Below are positions 1 through 8,337 of a DNA stretch of 32,910 nt, in pieces. The notes under the pieces are model-generated. The model searched no databases and had not been told where the DNA came from. It saw only the letters and a list, made by a program, of their open reading frames with translations. The first letter of the stretch is position 1. Each line of letters opens with the position of its first letter. The position numbers were made by a program, and so were the translations under genes. The stretch covers positions 1 to 32,910 of IMG/VR virus record IMGVR_UViG_3300027861_000118. The stretch is one strand, 5' to 3'. Source of the stretch: a virus.

Positions 1-1
1 A

Positions 2-916
2 GAAGATAAGCAAAAGGATATACTCCGTAAGGTTAGACTAGCTAGTATACTTGGTACGTTCCAAGCATCACTGACTAACATCAAACGTCTACGTCCTAAG
101 TGGGTACACAATACAGAAGAGGAAGCATTACTAGGTGTGTCATTAACTGGCATCATGGACAATGAGTTCATGAATGGCGGTAGTACAGACAGAGGACACT
201 ATGGTAAGAAGAGCCTACCTGATTTCTTAGGAGAGCTGAAGAAGGAAACGGTTAAGACTAACAAGGACTGGTCAGAGCTACTAGGTATTCAACAAGCTAC
301 TGCAACCACAGCAATTAAACCAAGTGGTACAGTCAGTCAGCTAGTAGATAGTGCCAGTGGTATACACACTAGACATAGTGATTACTATATCCGTAGAGTT
401 AGAGCAGACTCTAAGGACCCAATAGCACAGCTAATGGAGGACCAAGGTATACCTGCTGAACCTGATGTAATGAAACCTAACAGTGTAAAAGTATTCTCAT
501 TCCCTATGAAAGCTCCTAAGGGTGCAGTAACTAGGAACGAGAGGAACGCTATTGAACAACTAGAGCTCTGGCTTATGTATCAAAGATACTACTGTGAGCA
601 CAAGCCTAGTGTAACCATTAGTGTTAGGGAACATGAGTGGATGGAAGTAGGTGCGTGGGTATACAAACACTTCGATGAAGTATCAGGTGTTAGTTTCCTA
701 CCTCACTCTGACCACACATATCAACAAGCACCGTATGAAGAGTGTGATAAAAAAGCACATGATGCTTTAGCTAAGACCATGCCTAAGGAAGTTAACTGGG
801 ATTTGATTAGCGAGTATGAATTAACTGACCAAACTGTAGGTACTAAAGCACTAGCCTGTACTGGTAGTGTATGTGAACTTGTTGACTTGGTTGAAGAAGA
901 GAGGGATATAGAATGA
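2..916 (+). CDS. nrdJ: Adenosylcobalamin-dependent (class II, monomeric) ribonucleoside-triphosphate reductase, C-terminal part
   Basis: The reading frame is open from base 2, so the 5' end lies outside the window and about 304 C-terminal residues are seen. The enzyme would reduce ribonucleotides to deoxyribonucleotides for phage DNA synthesis in the cytoplasm. Recognisable family segments are the stretch around LLGVSLTGIMD (about residues 41-51 of the visible part), the loop TTAIKPSGTVSQLVDSASG, and the C-terminal tail ACTGSVCELVD. That tail holds a C-x4-C pair, as expected for the redox-shuttle cysteines of monomeric class II enzymes of the Lactobacillus RTPR type. The catalytic radical cysteine and B12-binding parts would be upstream and cannot be checked. 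An internal GTG at 137 is not a start, because homology-like sequence continues upstream of it. A micro-ORF starts inside its stop codon. Confidence 0.9.
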   Translation, partial: EDKQKDILRKVRLASILGTFQASLTNIKRLRPKWVHNTEEEALLGVSLTGIMDNEFMNGGSTDRGHYGKKSLPDFLGELKKETVKTNKDWSELLGIQQATATTAIKPSGTVSQLVDSASGIHTRHSDYYIRRVRADSKDPIAQLMEDQGIPAEPDVMKPNSVKVFSFPMKAPKGAVTRNERNAIEQLELWLMYQRYYCEHKPSVTISVREHEWMEVGAWVYKHFDEVSGVSFLPHSDHTYQQAPYEECDKKAHDALAKTMPKEVNWDLISEYELTDQTVGTKALACTGSVCELVDLVEEERDIE

Positions 917-975
917 TAGAAAGTATATTATTAATTATAGCTTTACAAATCATTGTTATAAACCTGACTCAATAA
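913..975 (+). CDS. Micro-ORF, 20-aa predicted single-pass membrane peptide
   Basis: The ATG overlaps the TGA stop of the reductase gene (ATGA), and a GAGGG Shine-Dalgarno-like run at 901-905 lies 7 bases upstream. The peptide, MIESILLIIALQIIVINLTQ, is almost entirely hydrophobic and could form one transmembrane helix. The coupling and the good ribosome site argue that it is translated; its size means the evidence stays weak. A lysis accessory or membrane-associated role would be a guess. No family was recognised. Confidence 0.42.
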   Translation: MIESILLIIALQIIVINLTQ

Positions 976-977
976 TG

Positions 978-986
978 TGGTATAAT
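978..986 (+). promoter_or_regulatory. Extended -10 promoter, TGG-TATAAT
   Basis: A perfect TATAAT at 981-986 is preceded by TGG (978-980), an extended -10 element. No convincing -35 hexamer lies 16-18 bp upstream. The same TGGTATAATAG string occurs on the minus strand in front of the terminase operon. The start of transcription would fall near 993, giving a leader of about 120 bases for the holin-like gene. Confidence 0.5.
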
Positions 987-992
987 AGAGGA

Positions 993-1142
993 ATGACGAC
1001 TGTAAATTTAATTAGAAAACTATGGAAAGAAAAGGTGTCAGTACCTGTGCTACAAAAACAAGTAGACAAAACACTGTATAAGATAGATGTTAAACTAAAA
1101 CAAAGGAGTAACTATGTTAGAAAAGATAAAGAACGGAGCTGA
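993..1142 (+). CDS. Small basic protein of unknown function, 49 aa
   Basis: An open frame from ATG 993 to TGA 1140-1142 encodes a Lys/Arg-rich peptide (MTTVNLIRKLWKEKVS...). It overlaps the next gene by 29 bases in another frame. An AGAGG lies only 1 base from the ATG, which is too close for a normal ribosome site. If the 978-986 promoter is used, the ATG would be at or near the transcript start (leaderless). It may be a real minor gene or simply the leader of the holin-like gene. No family was recognised. Confidence 0.35.
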   Translation: MTTVNLIRKLWKEKVSVPVLQKQVDKTLYKIDVKLKQRSNYVRKDKERS

Positions 1143-1353
1143 TGGTGCGATAGATGTTGGTATCAAACTAATCAGTCTATCAATTGTATTACAGATTATC
1201 TTTGGACAAAAGGTAGCTTTCCTCACAGGAAATGTAATCGGTTCTATACTTGATATTGTTTGGACACTAGGTAATGCAGGACTGGCAGGAATTATTGCAG
1301 CTGGTATCGTCTGGAAACTACTAGACAAAGACATTACAAGTGGAGGTAAGTAA
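1114..1353 (+). CDS. Holin-like protein with two membrane segments
   Basis: The 79-aa product has a charged N-terminus (MLEKIKNGADGA), a hydrophobic segment at about residues 18-30, and a longer glycine-rich hydrophobic region at about 38-68, then a charged tail (LLDKDITSGGK). Size and layout match small phage holins, which make holes in the inner membrane for endolysin access or to collapse the membrane potential. A clear AAGGAG at 1103-1108, 5 bases from the ATG, fixes the start. It sits on the plus strand away from the lysozyme gene, with its own candidate promoter just upstream. Function is inferred from topology and size only; another small membrane protein role is possible. Confidence 0.5.
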   Translation: MLEKIKNGADGAIDVGIKLISLSIVLQIIFGQKVAFLTGNVIGSILDIVWTLGNAGLAGIIAAGIVWKLLDKDITSGGK

Positions 1354-1366
1354 AGCCAAGCAAACT

Positions 1367-1402
1367 TCTAGCGGTCTTGTTCAATTGGATAGGACTGCTA
1401 GA
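1367..1402 (+). other. Long RNA hairpin that also resembles the 5' half of a tRNA-Arg(UCU)
   Basis: TCTAGC (1367-1372) pairs with GCTAGA (1397-1402), and the inner 24 bases pair with each other throughout, using several G-U pairs, around an AATT loop. This gives a stem of about 16 bp. The same stretch, continued to about 1409, fits a tRNA 5' half: D-stem GTTC/GGAC, D-loop AATTGGATA, one linker base, a 5-base stem strand GCTAG and a 7-base loop ATTCTAC with anticodon TCT. The 3' half of a tRNA is missing. No U-run follows, so a simple terminator is unlikely. It lies between the holin-like and nuclease genes. Confidence 0.45.
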
Positions 1403-1429
1403 TTCTACTTAAACTTAAAAGGAAATAAC

Positions 1430-1831
1430 ATGCCTTTAAACAAAAGCACAGACATAAAAGAATTAAAGAAGTTCGATATTGACTTGTCCTTTGGACAGCA
1501 ATGGGAGAAGTACATTGATGAAATGTTCTCCGGTGCTAAGACTTGTGAAGTAAAAACAGAACGTGACAGATGGGCACAGACAGGGAACATCTGTATTGAA
1601 AGTCAAAGCTATGGTAAGCCGAGTGGTATTGAAGCTACCGAAGCTGACATGTGGGTACACAACCTAACAATTAACAACGAGTTAATATGTAGCCTTGTGT
1701 TTCCTGTAGATAAACTAAAAGAAATCCTACCTAAGTTACCTAAGAAAAGTGTAATGGGTGGGGATAATAATGCAAGTAAGTTACAGCTAGTTAACCTAGT
1801 TAAACTTATGGAAGTGATAAAGGATTTGTAA
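1430..1831 (+). CDS. PD-(D/E)XK-like phage endonuclease (probable)
   Basis: The start is set at ATG 1430, with AAAGG about 8 bases upstream, rather than at an in-frame GTG at 1340 that lies inside the preceding gene. The 133-aa protein carries a pattern seen in small phage nucleases of the PD-(D/E)XK fold: a conserved Glu in FGQQWE (E26), the core EVKTERD (residues 40-46), then GNICIE (52-57), GKPSGIEATEAD (62-73) and WVH. These small enzymes act as resolvase-type or DNA-degrading nucleases in phage replication. The position at the end of the replication arm, after the reductase and holin-like genes, fits. The gene converges on and overlaps the lysozyme gene by 26 bases. The fold assignment is by motif recall and is moderate in strength. 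Confidence 0.6.
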   Translation: MPLNKSTDIKELKKFDIDLSFGQQWEKYIDEMFSGAKTCEVKTERDRWAQTGNICIESQSYGKPSGIEATEADMWVHNLTINNELICSLVFPVDKLKEILPKLPKKSVMGGDNNASKLQLVNLVKLMEVIKDL

Positions 1832-2288
1832 ACAACCCTTTAAACCTATCTAATTCTTCTGCTGATTTCAACCTATCTTCCATGTTAGGCTTACTAGGCT
1901 TCTCATATTGCTGAGAAAAAGTCTTAGTAATATCAGCAGTAGACCCCTCATCAAAAGACTTCCGTATGGCTTTCCTCGCAGGTCCTCCTAACTCTAATGC
2001 TCCTGTATACTTTCCTTTAGCATCATAGTTATCATTGTATACAGCATCAGCCATAAATCTAACTTGTGATTCAGCTGAGTCATCTAACCCTTCCTTCTCT
2101 AAGAATTTAAAATAGTATGGCTTTTGAAAGTCAAACTGGAAGAGTCCATATCCGGGTCCATTGTCCTGCTTTTTAGTGTAGTCATAGGTGTACCCTGTTT
2201 CAACAGCAATGTTGGCTAGAACGCCAGTTATGGCACGCTCAGGTAGGTACTGAGATAACAGTCCTGCTATGTATAAGGGGTTAGACAT
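1806..2288 (-). CDS. Lysozyme-like peptidoglycan hydrolase (phage tail lysozyme/endolysin type)
   Basis: This 160-aa protein has the signature of lysozyme-fold muramidases of the phage tail lysozyme kind: a catalytic Glu in LANIAVETGY (E30), the following GYGLFQFD (residues 46-53), and a helical segment SQVRFMADAV. It would cut the glycan strands of peptidoglycan. No signal peptide or membrane segment is seen. It is the last gene of the minus-strand structural operon. Its ATG overlaps the stop of the preceding 84-aa gene by one base, so it is probably translationally coupled to it. It could be the lytic endolysin or a virion-borne enzyme that opens the wall at entry; the position beside the internal virion proteins leaves both open. 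Its 3' end overlaps the convergent nuclease gene. Confidence 0.75.
   Translation of the reverse strand: MSNPLYIAGLLSQYLPERAITGVLANIAVETGYTYDYTKKQDNGPGYGLFQFDFQKPYYFKFLEKEGLDDSAESQVRFMADAVYNDNYDAKGKYTGALELGGPARKAIRKSFDEGSTADITKTFSQQYEKPSKPNMEDRLKSAEELDRFKGLFTNPLSLP
1818..1842. terminator. Two-fold symmetric hairpin at the convergent gene overlap, possible weak bidirectional terminator
   Basis: TAAAGG (1818-1823) pairs with CCTTTA (1837-1842), and the inner TTGT/ACAA (1826-1829, 1832-1835) extends the stem across a small internal loop. Being nearly symmetric it would form in both transcripts. It includes the stop codon of the nuclease gene and lies inside or just beyond the end of the lysozyme gene. 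No U-run follows on either strand, so termination strength is doubtful. Confidence 0.28.
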
Positions 2289-2542
2289 TAATACTTACCA
2301 ACACCTAAGTAGGTTTTAATGTAATCTTCTCTGTCTGCTTTCTCTGGTATTTGATGTAAGATTTGTACCATCTCATCTCTGTCTAGTTCTCTAATCTGAC
2401 TAGCCATTTCTTTTTCTTTATTACCAGTACCACTTAAATCTCTTAAATAGTCTTGTCTTTTTTCTTCAACTCCTAAGTTATCAAATATTTTTTCAGAGTT
2501 CCAAGAAAAATCGTTGTTGTTATTACTAAACATTCCTGCCAT
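2288..2542 (-). CDS. Small acidic/helical protein of unknown function, 84 aa
   Basis: The product begins MAGMFSNNNNDFSW and continues with charged, probably helical sequence (REL DRDEMVQILHQIPEKADRED). There is no signal peptide or membrane helix. The gene sits between the largest internal virion protein gene and the lysozyme gene. Its stop overlaps the lysozyme ATG by one base and 11 bases separate it from the upstream gene. A ribosome site, GGAGATAAAA in the sense direction, precedes the ATG. Context suggests a minor virion or lysis-associated protein, but no family was recognised. Confidence 0.65.
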   Translation of the reverse strand: MAGMFSNNNNDFSWNSEKIFDNLGVEEKRQDYLRDLSGTGNKEKEMASQIRELDRDEMVQILHQIPEKADREDYIKTYLGVGKY

Positions 2543-2553
2543 TTTTATCTCCG

Positions 2554-5500
2554 TTATATGTCACGCCATGCGTCTTTTAAATATCCCTTGCCCGGAATGT
2601 TCGGAACAAGTCTTAATATAATTTTATCTATATCACCTTTTGTTAAGTCACCTAAAGTATCCAAAGCATCTGAAATTGTAGGTCCAGCTATTCCAGCTAA
2701 AGCACTGCTTCCTCTTTCTCCTACTTGTTGTAATGTATCAAACCATAAACCAAACGCTCCTGCATTACCTATGCCGTTTATAAGAAGTTCAAATGCACTT
2801 CTGTTTTCCTCTATATCTCTTCCAGTTAACAATGACCTTACCTGTTCAATAGCATTACCACCTATGCCTGCAAATGCCATGTAAGTTAATAATGGTGCAG
2901 GGTTTTTATTAATAAACAACTCATCAGCAACACTTCTTTTTAAAAACCTAGCTTGAAAAAACATAAATGATTTAAATTTAGTAGCTAGTTTATACCAAGG
3001 TTTACTCCAGTTAACAGGAAGTGTAGCAGATTCACCTGAAAAGTTTACTCTTTTATTAAACATGTGACCTGCAATAGCTATGTCTTGGGCACTCAGTTCT
3101 GTTCTTAAAGGGTCAGCTACTCCTAACTCTTTCATCTCTCTCTGTAATTTGTTGGCTATCTTTGAATCGCCTTTACCATTCTTAATTAATTTTTGTAGTT
3201 TAGTATGTAAGTATTTAACATGACCAACTCCCATAACAGCAGCACCTCTTCTGTTAAGTCTTTCAACACTCATAAATCCAGTCGCTCTTAAAAACTGTGT
3301 TGGCTCATTTAAAAATTTTAATGGACCTTTAAACTCTCTATCAATAATACGAGCTGAAGGAGAATTTTCAGTAACTATCTTAGCTAAGTCCATATCTCCT
3401 AGTACACCTACAGCGTTAATATCAGCCATGTCTTGTGGTGACTTTACTATAGCTCTTACTAGAGAGCTTATAGCTTTATAAGGTAGTGTAACTAAATTAC
3501 CTGAACGAGCAAGCTCAGTTGTTCCATTAACAAAAGTCTGTGTAGCATTAGGAATAAAGGCTAGTCCTAGCTTATGGTTTTGTAAAGCATTAATCCTAGA
3601 GATAGCTCTTCCTGACATCTTTGAATTAACATCCTGTACATTTTTTATTACTGCAGACTTTAAAGGGTCGCCTACAGCAGTAAAATAAATTTCCTGTACG
3701 TCCTCTGCTTCTGTATTTTTACCATCTTTTCTTAATTGTTTAATAAACTTTGTTACTCTTTCATCATTAGAACCAAATCTTTTAGCATATTCATTTCTTT
3801 TAATAGTATCAGCAAAAAACATCTGCCATCTTTCAGCTGCTGGAGCCATGAAAGGGTCAAGGTCACGTTCCATTCTTGCAGGAATAACAAACTTCCTAGT
3901 TTTTTCTAAGTGGGTAGAGCGTTTAATGTTTGTTCTATCCATTGCATTCATAAACCAAAGACGTTTAATATCTTTAGCGTTCATCTCTCCACTTAAAAAC
4001 TCTTTAGTATATTCTTTACTTCCACTAATATTTTGAATAAGTTTTTCAGTTGACTTAGGACTTTTCTTTAATGCAGCTTGAAGGTAATTTTTAAATTCAG
4101 CTGCACCCTTAGGGTCAGTTAAATAAGCAGTGTTCCATATACGTGGCACATAAGAAGTATCTTTTATAAATTTATTAAAATCTTTTCTACTAATAACTCC
4201 TGACTTAGCAGCATCAGTAAGAACAGCTTTCTTGTCTTTAAGAACCATGTTAATATATTGTTTTTGTACAGGTGTTACACCTTTAGCATTAACTCCATTC
4301 TCTACAAGACGATTAGTATCTCCTAATTCCTTTTTATTTTGTTTAATAAAAGACGCTATCTTACCGTTAATTCTAGCTACGTTTATATCTATAGCTACAT
4401 TAGCACCATACATGGCTTCACCTAAATTCCTAGCACCTGAATTTATTAATTGAATATCAGGACCATATACAGTTCTTGCAAGTCCTGAGCCTATTTGGTC
4501 GTTAATATATTTATAAGTATTATAACCCCATCTATTAAATTTAGGTAACACAACATTACCTACATCTACCATGTCTGCCATAAGAGCCTTTTCACCTGCT
4601 TCAGTTTTTTCTACTCTATCTCTAGCTCTTAATATACTATCATTGTATTTTATATCGTCAGGTGTTTTTACTTTACGAGGAGGAATAAGCTCTGATTCAG
4701 CTAACCTCTGTGTTCTAGGAGTAACTAGGGTTGATTGTTCAGCAATAAATTTTTCTTTACTTGGAGTACCTAGTATAGCTTCTTCCGAGTTTCTAACAAC
4801 AGTAGGAACAGCATAATCAAAACCTTCTGCTCTCTTTTTAACTACTTCTGCTTTAACGTCTTTAGAACTCCATCCTATTTTTTTAAGAAATTTCTTTAAA
4901 GACTTCTCATCTTGAACAGCTAATCCTATTTCATCTATAACCTGTTGGTTGCTTAGGTTTGATTTTATTAAGTAGTCATCAGCTAAGTTTTTTAAAGTTG
5001 CTTTTACAGCAGCAGAGCCACCACCTATGCCAATACCAAAACCATAACCTGCTATACCTCCAGCAAGAGCATCAATACTTGTGTCTAAAAGATTAACATT
5101 CTCTTGTACTCCACCTTGTATAAGAACTCTTTGGTCAGATAGATTATCAGCAGCCATGTAGGTAGCACCTACTTTAAATCCTTTATTAGCTCCTTGTGCT
5201 ATGCTTCCTGATAAGAACTTTTTAATACCTACTTTAACAGCTTCTTTTTCTAGGTCTTTCTTTAGTAGCTTTTTACCACCAAACTTAATTAGTTGTCTAA
5301 CTATATTACCACCATAATAAGTAGTAGGGTCTGACAGTATAGCTGCTGTAATGTTTTCCCATTTAGCTGAAAGACTAATACCACCATCATCTTCACTACC
5401 TAATAGTTTTTGAAAGTTAACCCATTGAACAGCAAAGTCTTGTTTCTGTTCGTCAGTCATCTTTAAAGACTTTAAACCTTCTATACCTTTTTTAGCAAAG

Positions 5501-6189
5501 TTATATTCAAAGAAATGTTGAGCTCTTACCCACTCGTTTATTAACTCATCTTTTGTTTTTAATTTTTTATTTTTGTTATAAGCACCATATGTTCTTTGTA
5601 AAGATTCAAGAAGTGGTCTGTTACTTTTCATATCTTGAATAGTAAACTCTTCTCCACCCTTTAAATCAAGACCTGTACCTACAGAGTCCATCCAGTTAAC
5701 GGAACCTTCCGCACAATCTTTACCACCTTTTTCAAATGTACACATAGTATCATTTAAAAACATTTTTCTTTTATCAAGGATAGCTTGGTATTGCGTGTTA
5801 AGATTTATTTTTCCTTGCTCATCTCCTTTTTCATCTAGCTCTTTCCACAAAGATTGATACTCATTTCTTTTTTCCGTATAAACATTTGTCCAGTAATCAG
5901 AAGCTTCTCCATCTTCACTAAATGTTTTGTTTAATTGATTAACTTCCTCAAGAGATTGGATTTGTTTTTCAGCTTTAGATACACTTGTAACACCATATGC
6001 TGTATCTCCTACATCCAAGTAAGGTCCTGATGGCATCCATCCTTCAGATTCTATTCGATTGATTTCATCTTCTACTAAATCATCCTCTGCTTTTTCAAGA
6101 GGATTATTAGAAACTACTGATAGATTATTTTGTTTATCTCTAATCCACTCAGCTCTTGAAGAGTAACCTATAGGGATTCCTGCTGGCAT
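2554..6189 (-). CDS. Large internal virion (ejection) protein, 1211 aa
   Basis: This is the largest gene of the window. The protein is Lys-rich and mainly helical, with a Gly/Ala-rich hydrophobic stretch at about residues 370-395 (SIDALAGGIAGYGFGIGIGG) and another near the C-terminus (LLTYMAFAGIGGNA). That pattern is typical of podovirus internal core proteins that leave the head and cross the cell envelope to make a DNA conduit. It lies next to two other helical, Ala/Gln-rich proteins (6194-7522 and 7532-8311), which together look like the three-protein ejection set of T7 (gp14-15-16) or P22 (gp7-20-16). No lytic transglycosylase motif was seen inside it; the separate lysozyme gene downstream could supply that activity. 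Function rests on size, composition and gene order. Confidence 0.65.
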   Translation of the reverse strand: MPAGIPIGYSSRAEWIRDKQNNLSVVSNNPLEKAEDDLVEDEINRIESEGWMPSGPYLDVGDTAYGVTSVSKAEKQIQSLEEVNQLNKTFSEDGEASDYWTNVYTEKRNEYQSLWKELDEKGDEQGKINLNTQYQAILDKRKMFLNDTMCTFEKGGKDCAEGSVNWMDSVGTGLDLKGGEEFTIQDMKSNRPLLESLQRTYGAYNKNKKLKTKDELINEWVRAQHFFEYNFAKKGIEGLKSLKMTDEQKQDFAVQWVNFQKLLGSEDDGGISLSAKWENITAAILSDPTTYYGGNIVRQLIKFGGKKLLKKDLEKEAVKVGIKKFLSGSIAQGANKGFKVGATYMAADNLSDQRVLIQGGVQENVNLLDTSIDALAGGIAGYGFGIGIGGGSAAVKATLKNLADDYLIKSNLSNQQVIDEIGLAVQDEKSLKKFLKKIGWSSKDVKAEVVKKRAEGFDYAVPTVVRNSEEAILGTPSKEKFIAEQSTLVTPRTQRLAESELIPPRKVKTPDDIKYNDSILRARDRVEKTEAGEKALMADMVDVGNVVLPKFNRWGYNTYKYINDQIGSGLARTVYGPDIQLINSGARNLGEAMYGANVAIDINVARINGKIASFIKQNKKELGDTNRLVENGVNAKGVTPVQKQYINMVLKDKKAVLTDAAKSGVISRKDFNKFIKDTSYVPRIWNTAYLTDPKGAAEFKNYLQAALKKSPKSTEKLIQNISGSKEYTKEFLSGEMNAKDIKRLWFMNAMDRTNIKRSTHLEKTRKFVIPARMERDLDPFMAPAAERWQMFFADTIKRNEYAKRFGSNDERVTKFIKQLRKDGKNTEAEDVQEIYFTAVGDPLKSAVIKNVQDVNSKMSGRAISRINALQNHKLGLAFIPNATQTFVNGTTELARSGNLVTLPYKAISSLVRAIVKSPQDMADINAVGVLGDMDLAKIVTENSPSARIIDREFKGPLKFLNEPTQFLRATGFMSVERLNRRGAAVMGVGHVKYLHTKLQKLIKNGKGDSKIANKLQREMKELGVADPLRTELSAQDIAIAGHMFNKRVNFSGESATLPVNWSKPWYKLATKFKSFMFFQARFLKRSVADELFINKNPAPLLTYMAFAGIGGNAIEQVRSLLTGRDIEENRSAFELLINGIGNAGAFGLWFDTLQQVGERGSSALAGIAGPTISDALDTLGDLTKGDIDKIILRLVPNIPGKGYLKDAWRDI

Positions 6190-6193
6190 ATTA

Positions 6194-7522
6194 TTAAGGA
6201 GTTTCTTGTATCATTAATGCAGAAGAACCACTGCCTTGTCCAGCACCTTGTCCACCACTAGCTGTGTTAACAGCAGTAGCCATAATGCTTTGTAAAGGAT
6301 TCTCTAAGTTTTTAAATTCATTCCATATTGAATCAGGAGTAACTCCTCTATTTTTAGCAAGGTAATAAAGTTGAACTGCTATATCATTTTCTGTATACAA
6401 ACCCTCTTCACCATCTTTACCATCAAAATCTTTTATTCCAAAATCAATATCCTTATCTACAAATTTAGTAATTCTGCCAAGTTCTGTTTTACTCGGAGGA
6501 GAATAAGAAGTTTCAGATGCAGCTGCATTAGCAACAGCTCTCTTATAATCTACACCTGTAATACTGGTAACAAAATCTTCTAGTGTTCCTTTGTATGAAC
6601 CACCTGCAGTAGACTGAGCATACTCATAAAGACTAATAGAGCTTTCTTTTTGAATAGTTTTAAGATTAGATATTAGTTTTTGATAATCAGTAAAGCTTCC
6701 ATCATACTCTCCATTTGCTACAGCAAACTTATAGTTTTTACTTAACTCTGTTTTATCAAGATTACCAATCATAGCTTCACTTTGAATAATGTCTTGCTCA
6801 ATTCCTCTTATTCTTGCCTCATCAACTGTTACGCCACTCTTAGAAGCTGCAATCTCTTGTTGGATTCTCTCAATGTTAGCTGTATTTAACTCTGTATTTA
6901 AATCCATTTGTTGTTCTGCTAACTCTACTTGAGATTTAGAAGCATTAATAACTTGTTCAATCCTGCGTATATCAACATCTTGAAATACACTTTTTAAATC
7001 AGTTAATATTTCTTGATTGCTTACACCTGCTTTAGATGCAGCAATTGCTTGGTCTATTTGCTCCATTTGTGTTTCAGTATAAGTCTTAGATAAATTAAAT
7101 TTCATTTCCGCTAAGGTATCACCAGCAACAATTGAACCTGTTTGTGCTTCTAGGTTTGCAAGCTCCGCTAAGTTTCTTGAATACACGTTAGCTGTGTCCA
7201 TCATGTTTTTAGCTTGGTCATAAAAACCACCTTGCCACAATGCTGATGACATCTCTTGTAAACTTTCTGGTTTGCTAGGGTCAAAATCAGGGATGCTTGC
7301 AGTAATTTCTTGAAAGTCAGTTACTCTTTGTTCAGCAGTTGTTACTCCACCTAGACCTCTACCAACAGACCTGCCAAGCATACCTCCTGCTCTACCTGCA
7401 GCATTAGTAATAGCCTGCCATCCTGTGCCTACATTGGCAGAAGAAGCTTCTCTTTGATTAGCGTTATCTATTAGTTCGGCTTCATATGCGTTTAAGCCTG
7501 TAAACATTCCTTGTTCTGCCAT
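6194..7522 (-). CDS. Coiled-coil internal virion protein with internal repeats, 442 aa
   Basis: An N-terminal Gly/Arg-rich segment (AAGRAGGMLGRSVGRGLGG, about residues 41-59) is followed by long helical sequence. About residues 150-245 hold three to four degenerate repeats of the form I-x-x-I-x-Q-x-I-x-A-S-K-[SA]-x-V, spaced roughly 30-35 residues, which predicts an elongated coiled coil. The C-terminus is Gly/Ser/Gln-rich. Four bases separate it from the 1211-aa gene, and 9 bases from the gene before it. Position and composition fit a DNA-ejection/core protein. No enzyme motif was found. Confidence 0.6.
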   Translation of the reverse strand: MAEQGMFTGLNAYEAELIDNANQREASSANVGTGWQAITNAAGRAGGMLGRSVGRGLGGVTTAEQRVTDFQEITASIPDFDPSKPESLQEMSSALWQGGFYDQAKNMMDTANVYSRNLAELANLEAQTGSIVAGDTLAEMKFNLSKTYTETQMEQIDQAIAASKAGVSNQEILTDLKSVFQDVDIRRIEQVINASKSQVELAEQQMDLNTELNTANIERIQQEIAASKSGVTVDEARIRGIEQDIIQSEAMIGNLDKTELSKNYKFAVANGEYDGSFTDYQKLISNLKTIQKESSISLYEYAQSTAGGSYKGTLEDFVTSITGVDYKRAVANAAASETSYSPPSKTELGRITKFVDKDIDFGIKDFDGKDGEEGLYTENDIAVQLYYLAKNRGVTPDSIWNEFKNLENPLQSIMATAVNTASGGQGAGQGSGSSALMIQETP

Positions 7523-7531
7523 AATTATTCC

Positions 7532-8311
7532 TTAGTACCTGTATTGATTATTCATTTCTACAGCTGGTCGAGGACCGCTGCTTACTAAATTATTCATATA
7601 GTTATCAAACTTATCATATTTCCTATCACCAAACTGTTCCATAGCATTTGCCCAGAAGTTTGCTTGTGTACCACCAAGACCAAGTGCAGCCCCTTGTTGT
7701 GCATTACCTGCATATTGAGCTCCAGCACCCATAAGTCCAGCCATTTGTGCACTCGTGTTTGCATAGTTCATAGGAAGATTACCTATAGCAAGTGCAGTTT
7801 GTCTGTCCATCATTTCTCTTTGTCGCATTGAATCTAATGTACCTTGTGCAGTGGCATAAGAGTTAGATAATAATCCAAGTCTTTGCTGTCCTTGTGCTTC
7901 CTGTAGTGCTTGCATTTGACCTGCACCACCTGTACTACCTAGTCTACCTTGTTGTAGTAACCTAGACTCTTGAGCCAGTGATTGCCTTTCTTGTTCAGGT
8001 GCTACTAAACCTAGCTGTTGATTGTACAGTTGTTGTTGTAATGCCATTGGGTCTAAGTTCTGTATCTGTGAAGCAGTATCTCCTGCTCTACCCATTAGTG
8101 CATCATACTGTGCTTGTAAGTCACCACTTAAAGCCATGGTTGAGCCACCCTGCTCATCATATCCAAAGCTACCAAATAAACCGCTAACGTTTCTAGGAAG
8201 GGACCTTTGATATGCTTGTTCACCTGCCTGTCGTTGTGCCTCAGCAGTTTTCTTAGCTGCTCTGTTTGTCATTATTCCACCTATTAGTGAACTAGCTATT
8301 GCTCCCCACAT
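7532..8311 (-). CDS. Ala/Gln-rich internal virion/DNA-transfer protein, 259 aa
   Basis: The protein opens with a hydrophobic helix (MWGAIASSLIGGIM) followed by a basic stretch (TNRAAKKTAEAQRQAGEQA), then is rich in Gln, Ala, Gly and Met with little predicted tertiary structure. This N-terminal layout is common in phage DNA-transfer proteins of the P22 gp7 type, which insert into the host membrane during ejection. It is the first of the three probable ejection proteins in transcription order. Assignment is by composition and gene order. Confidence 0.58.
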   Translation of the reverse strand: MWGAIASSLIGGIMTNRAAKKTAEAQRQAGEQAYQRSLPRNVSGLFGSFGYDEQGGSTMALSGDLQAQYDALMGRAGDTASQIQNLDPMALQQQLYNQQLGLVAPEQERQSLAQESRLLQQGRLGSTGGAGQMQALQEAQGQQRLGLLSNSYATAQGTLDSMRQREMMDRQTALAIGNLPMNYANTSAQMAGLMGAGAQYAGNAQQGAALGLGGTQANFWANAMEQFGDRKYDKFDNYMNNLVSSGPRPAVEMNNQYRY

Positions 8312-8337
8312 ATTATTCTCCTATCCTTATAATCATA

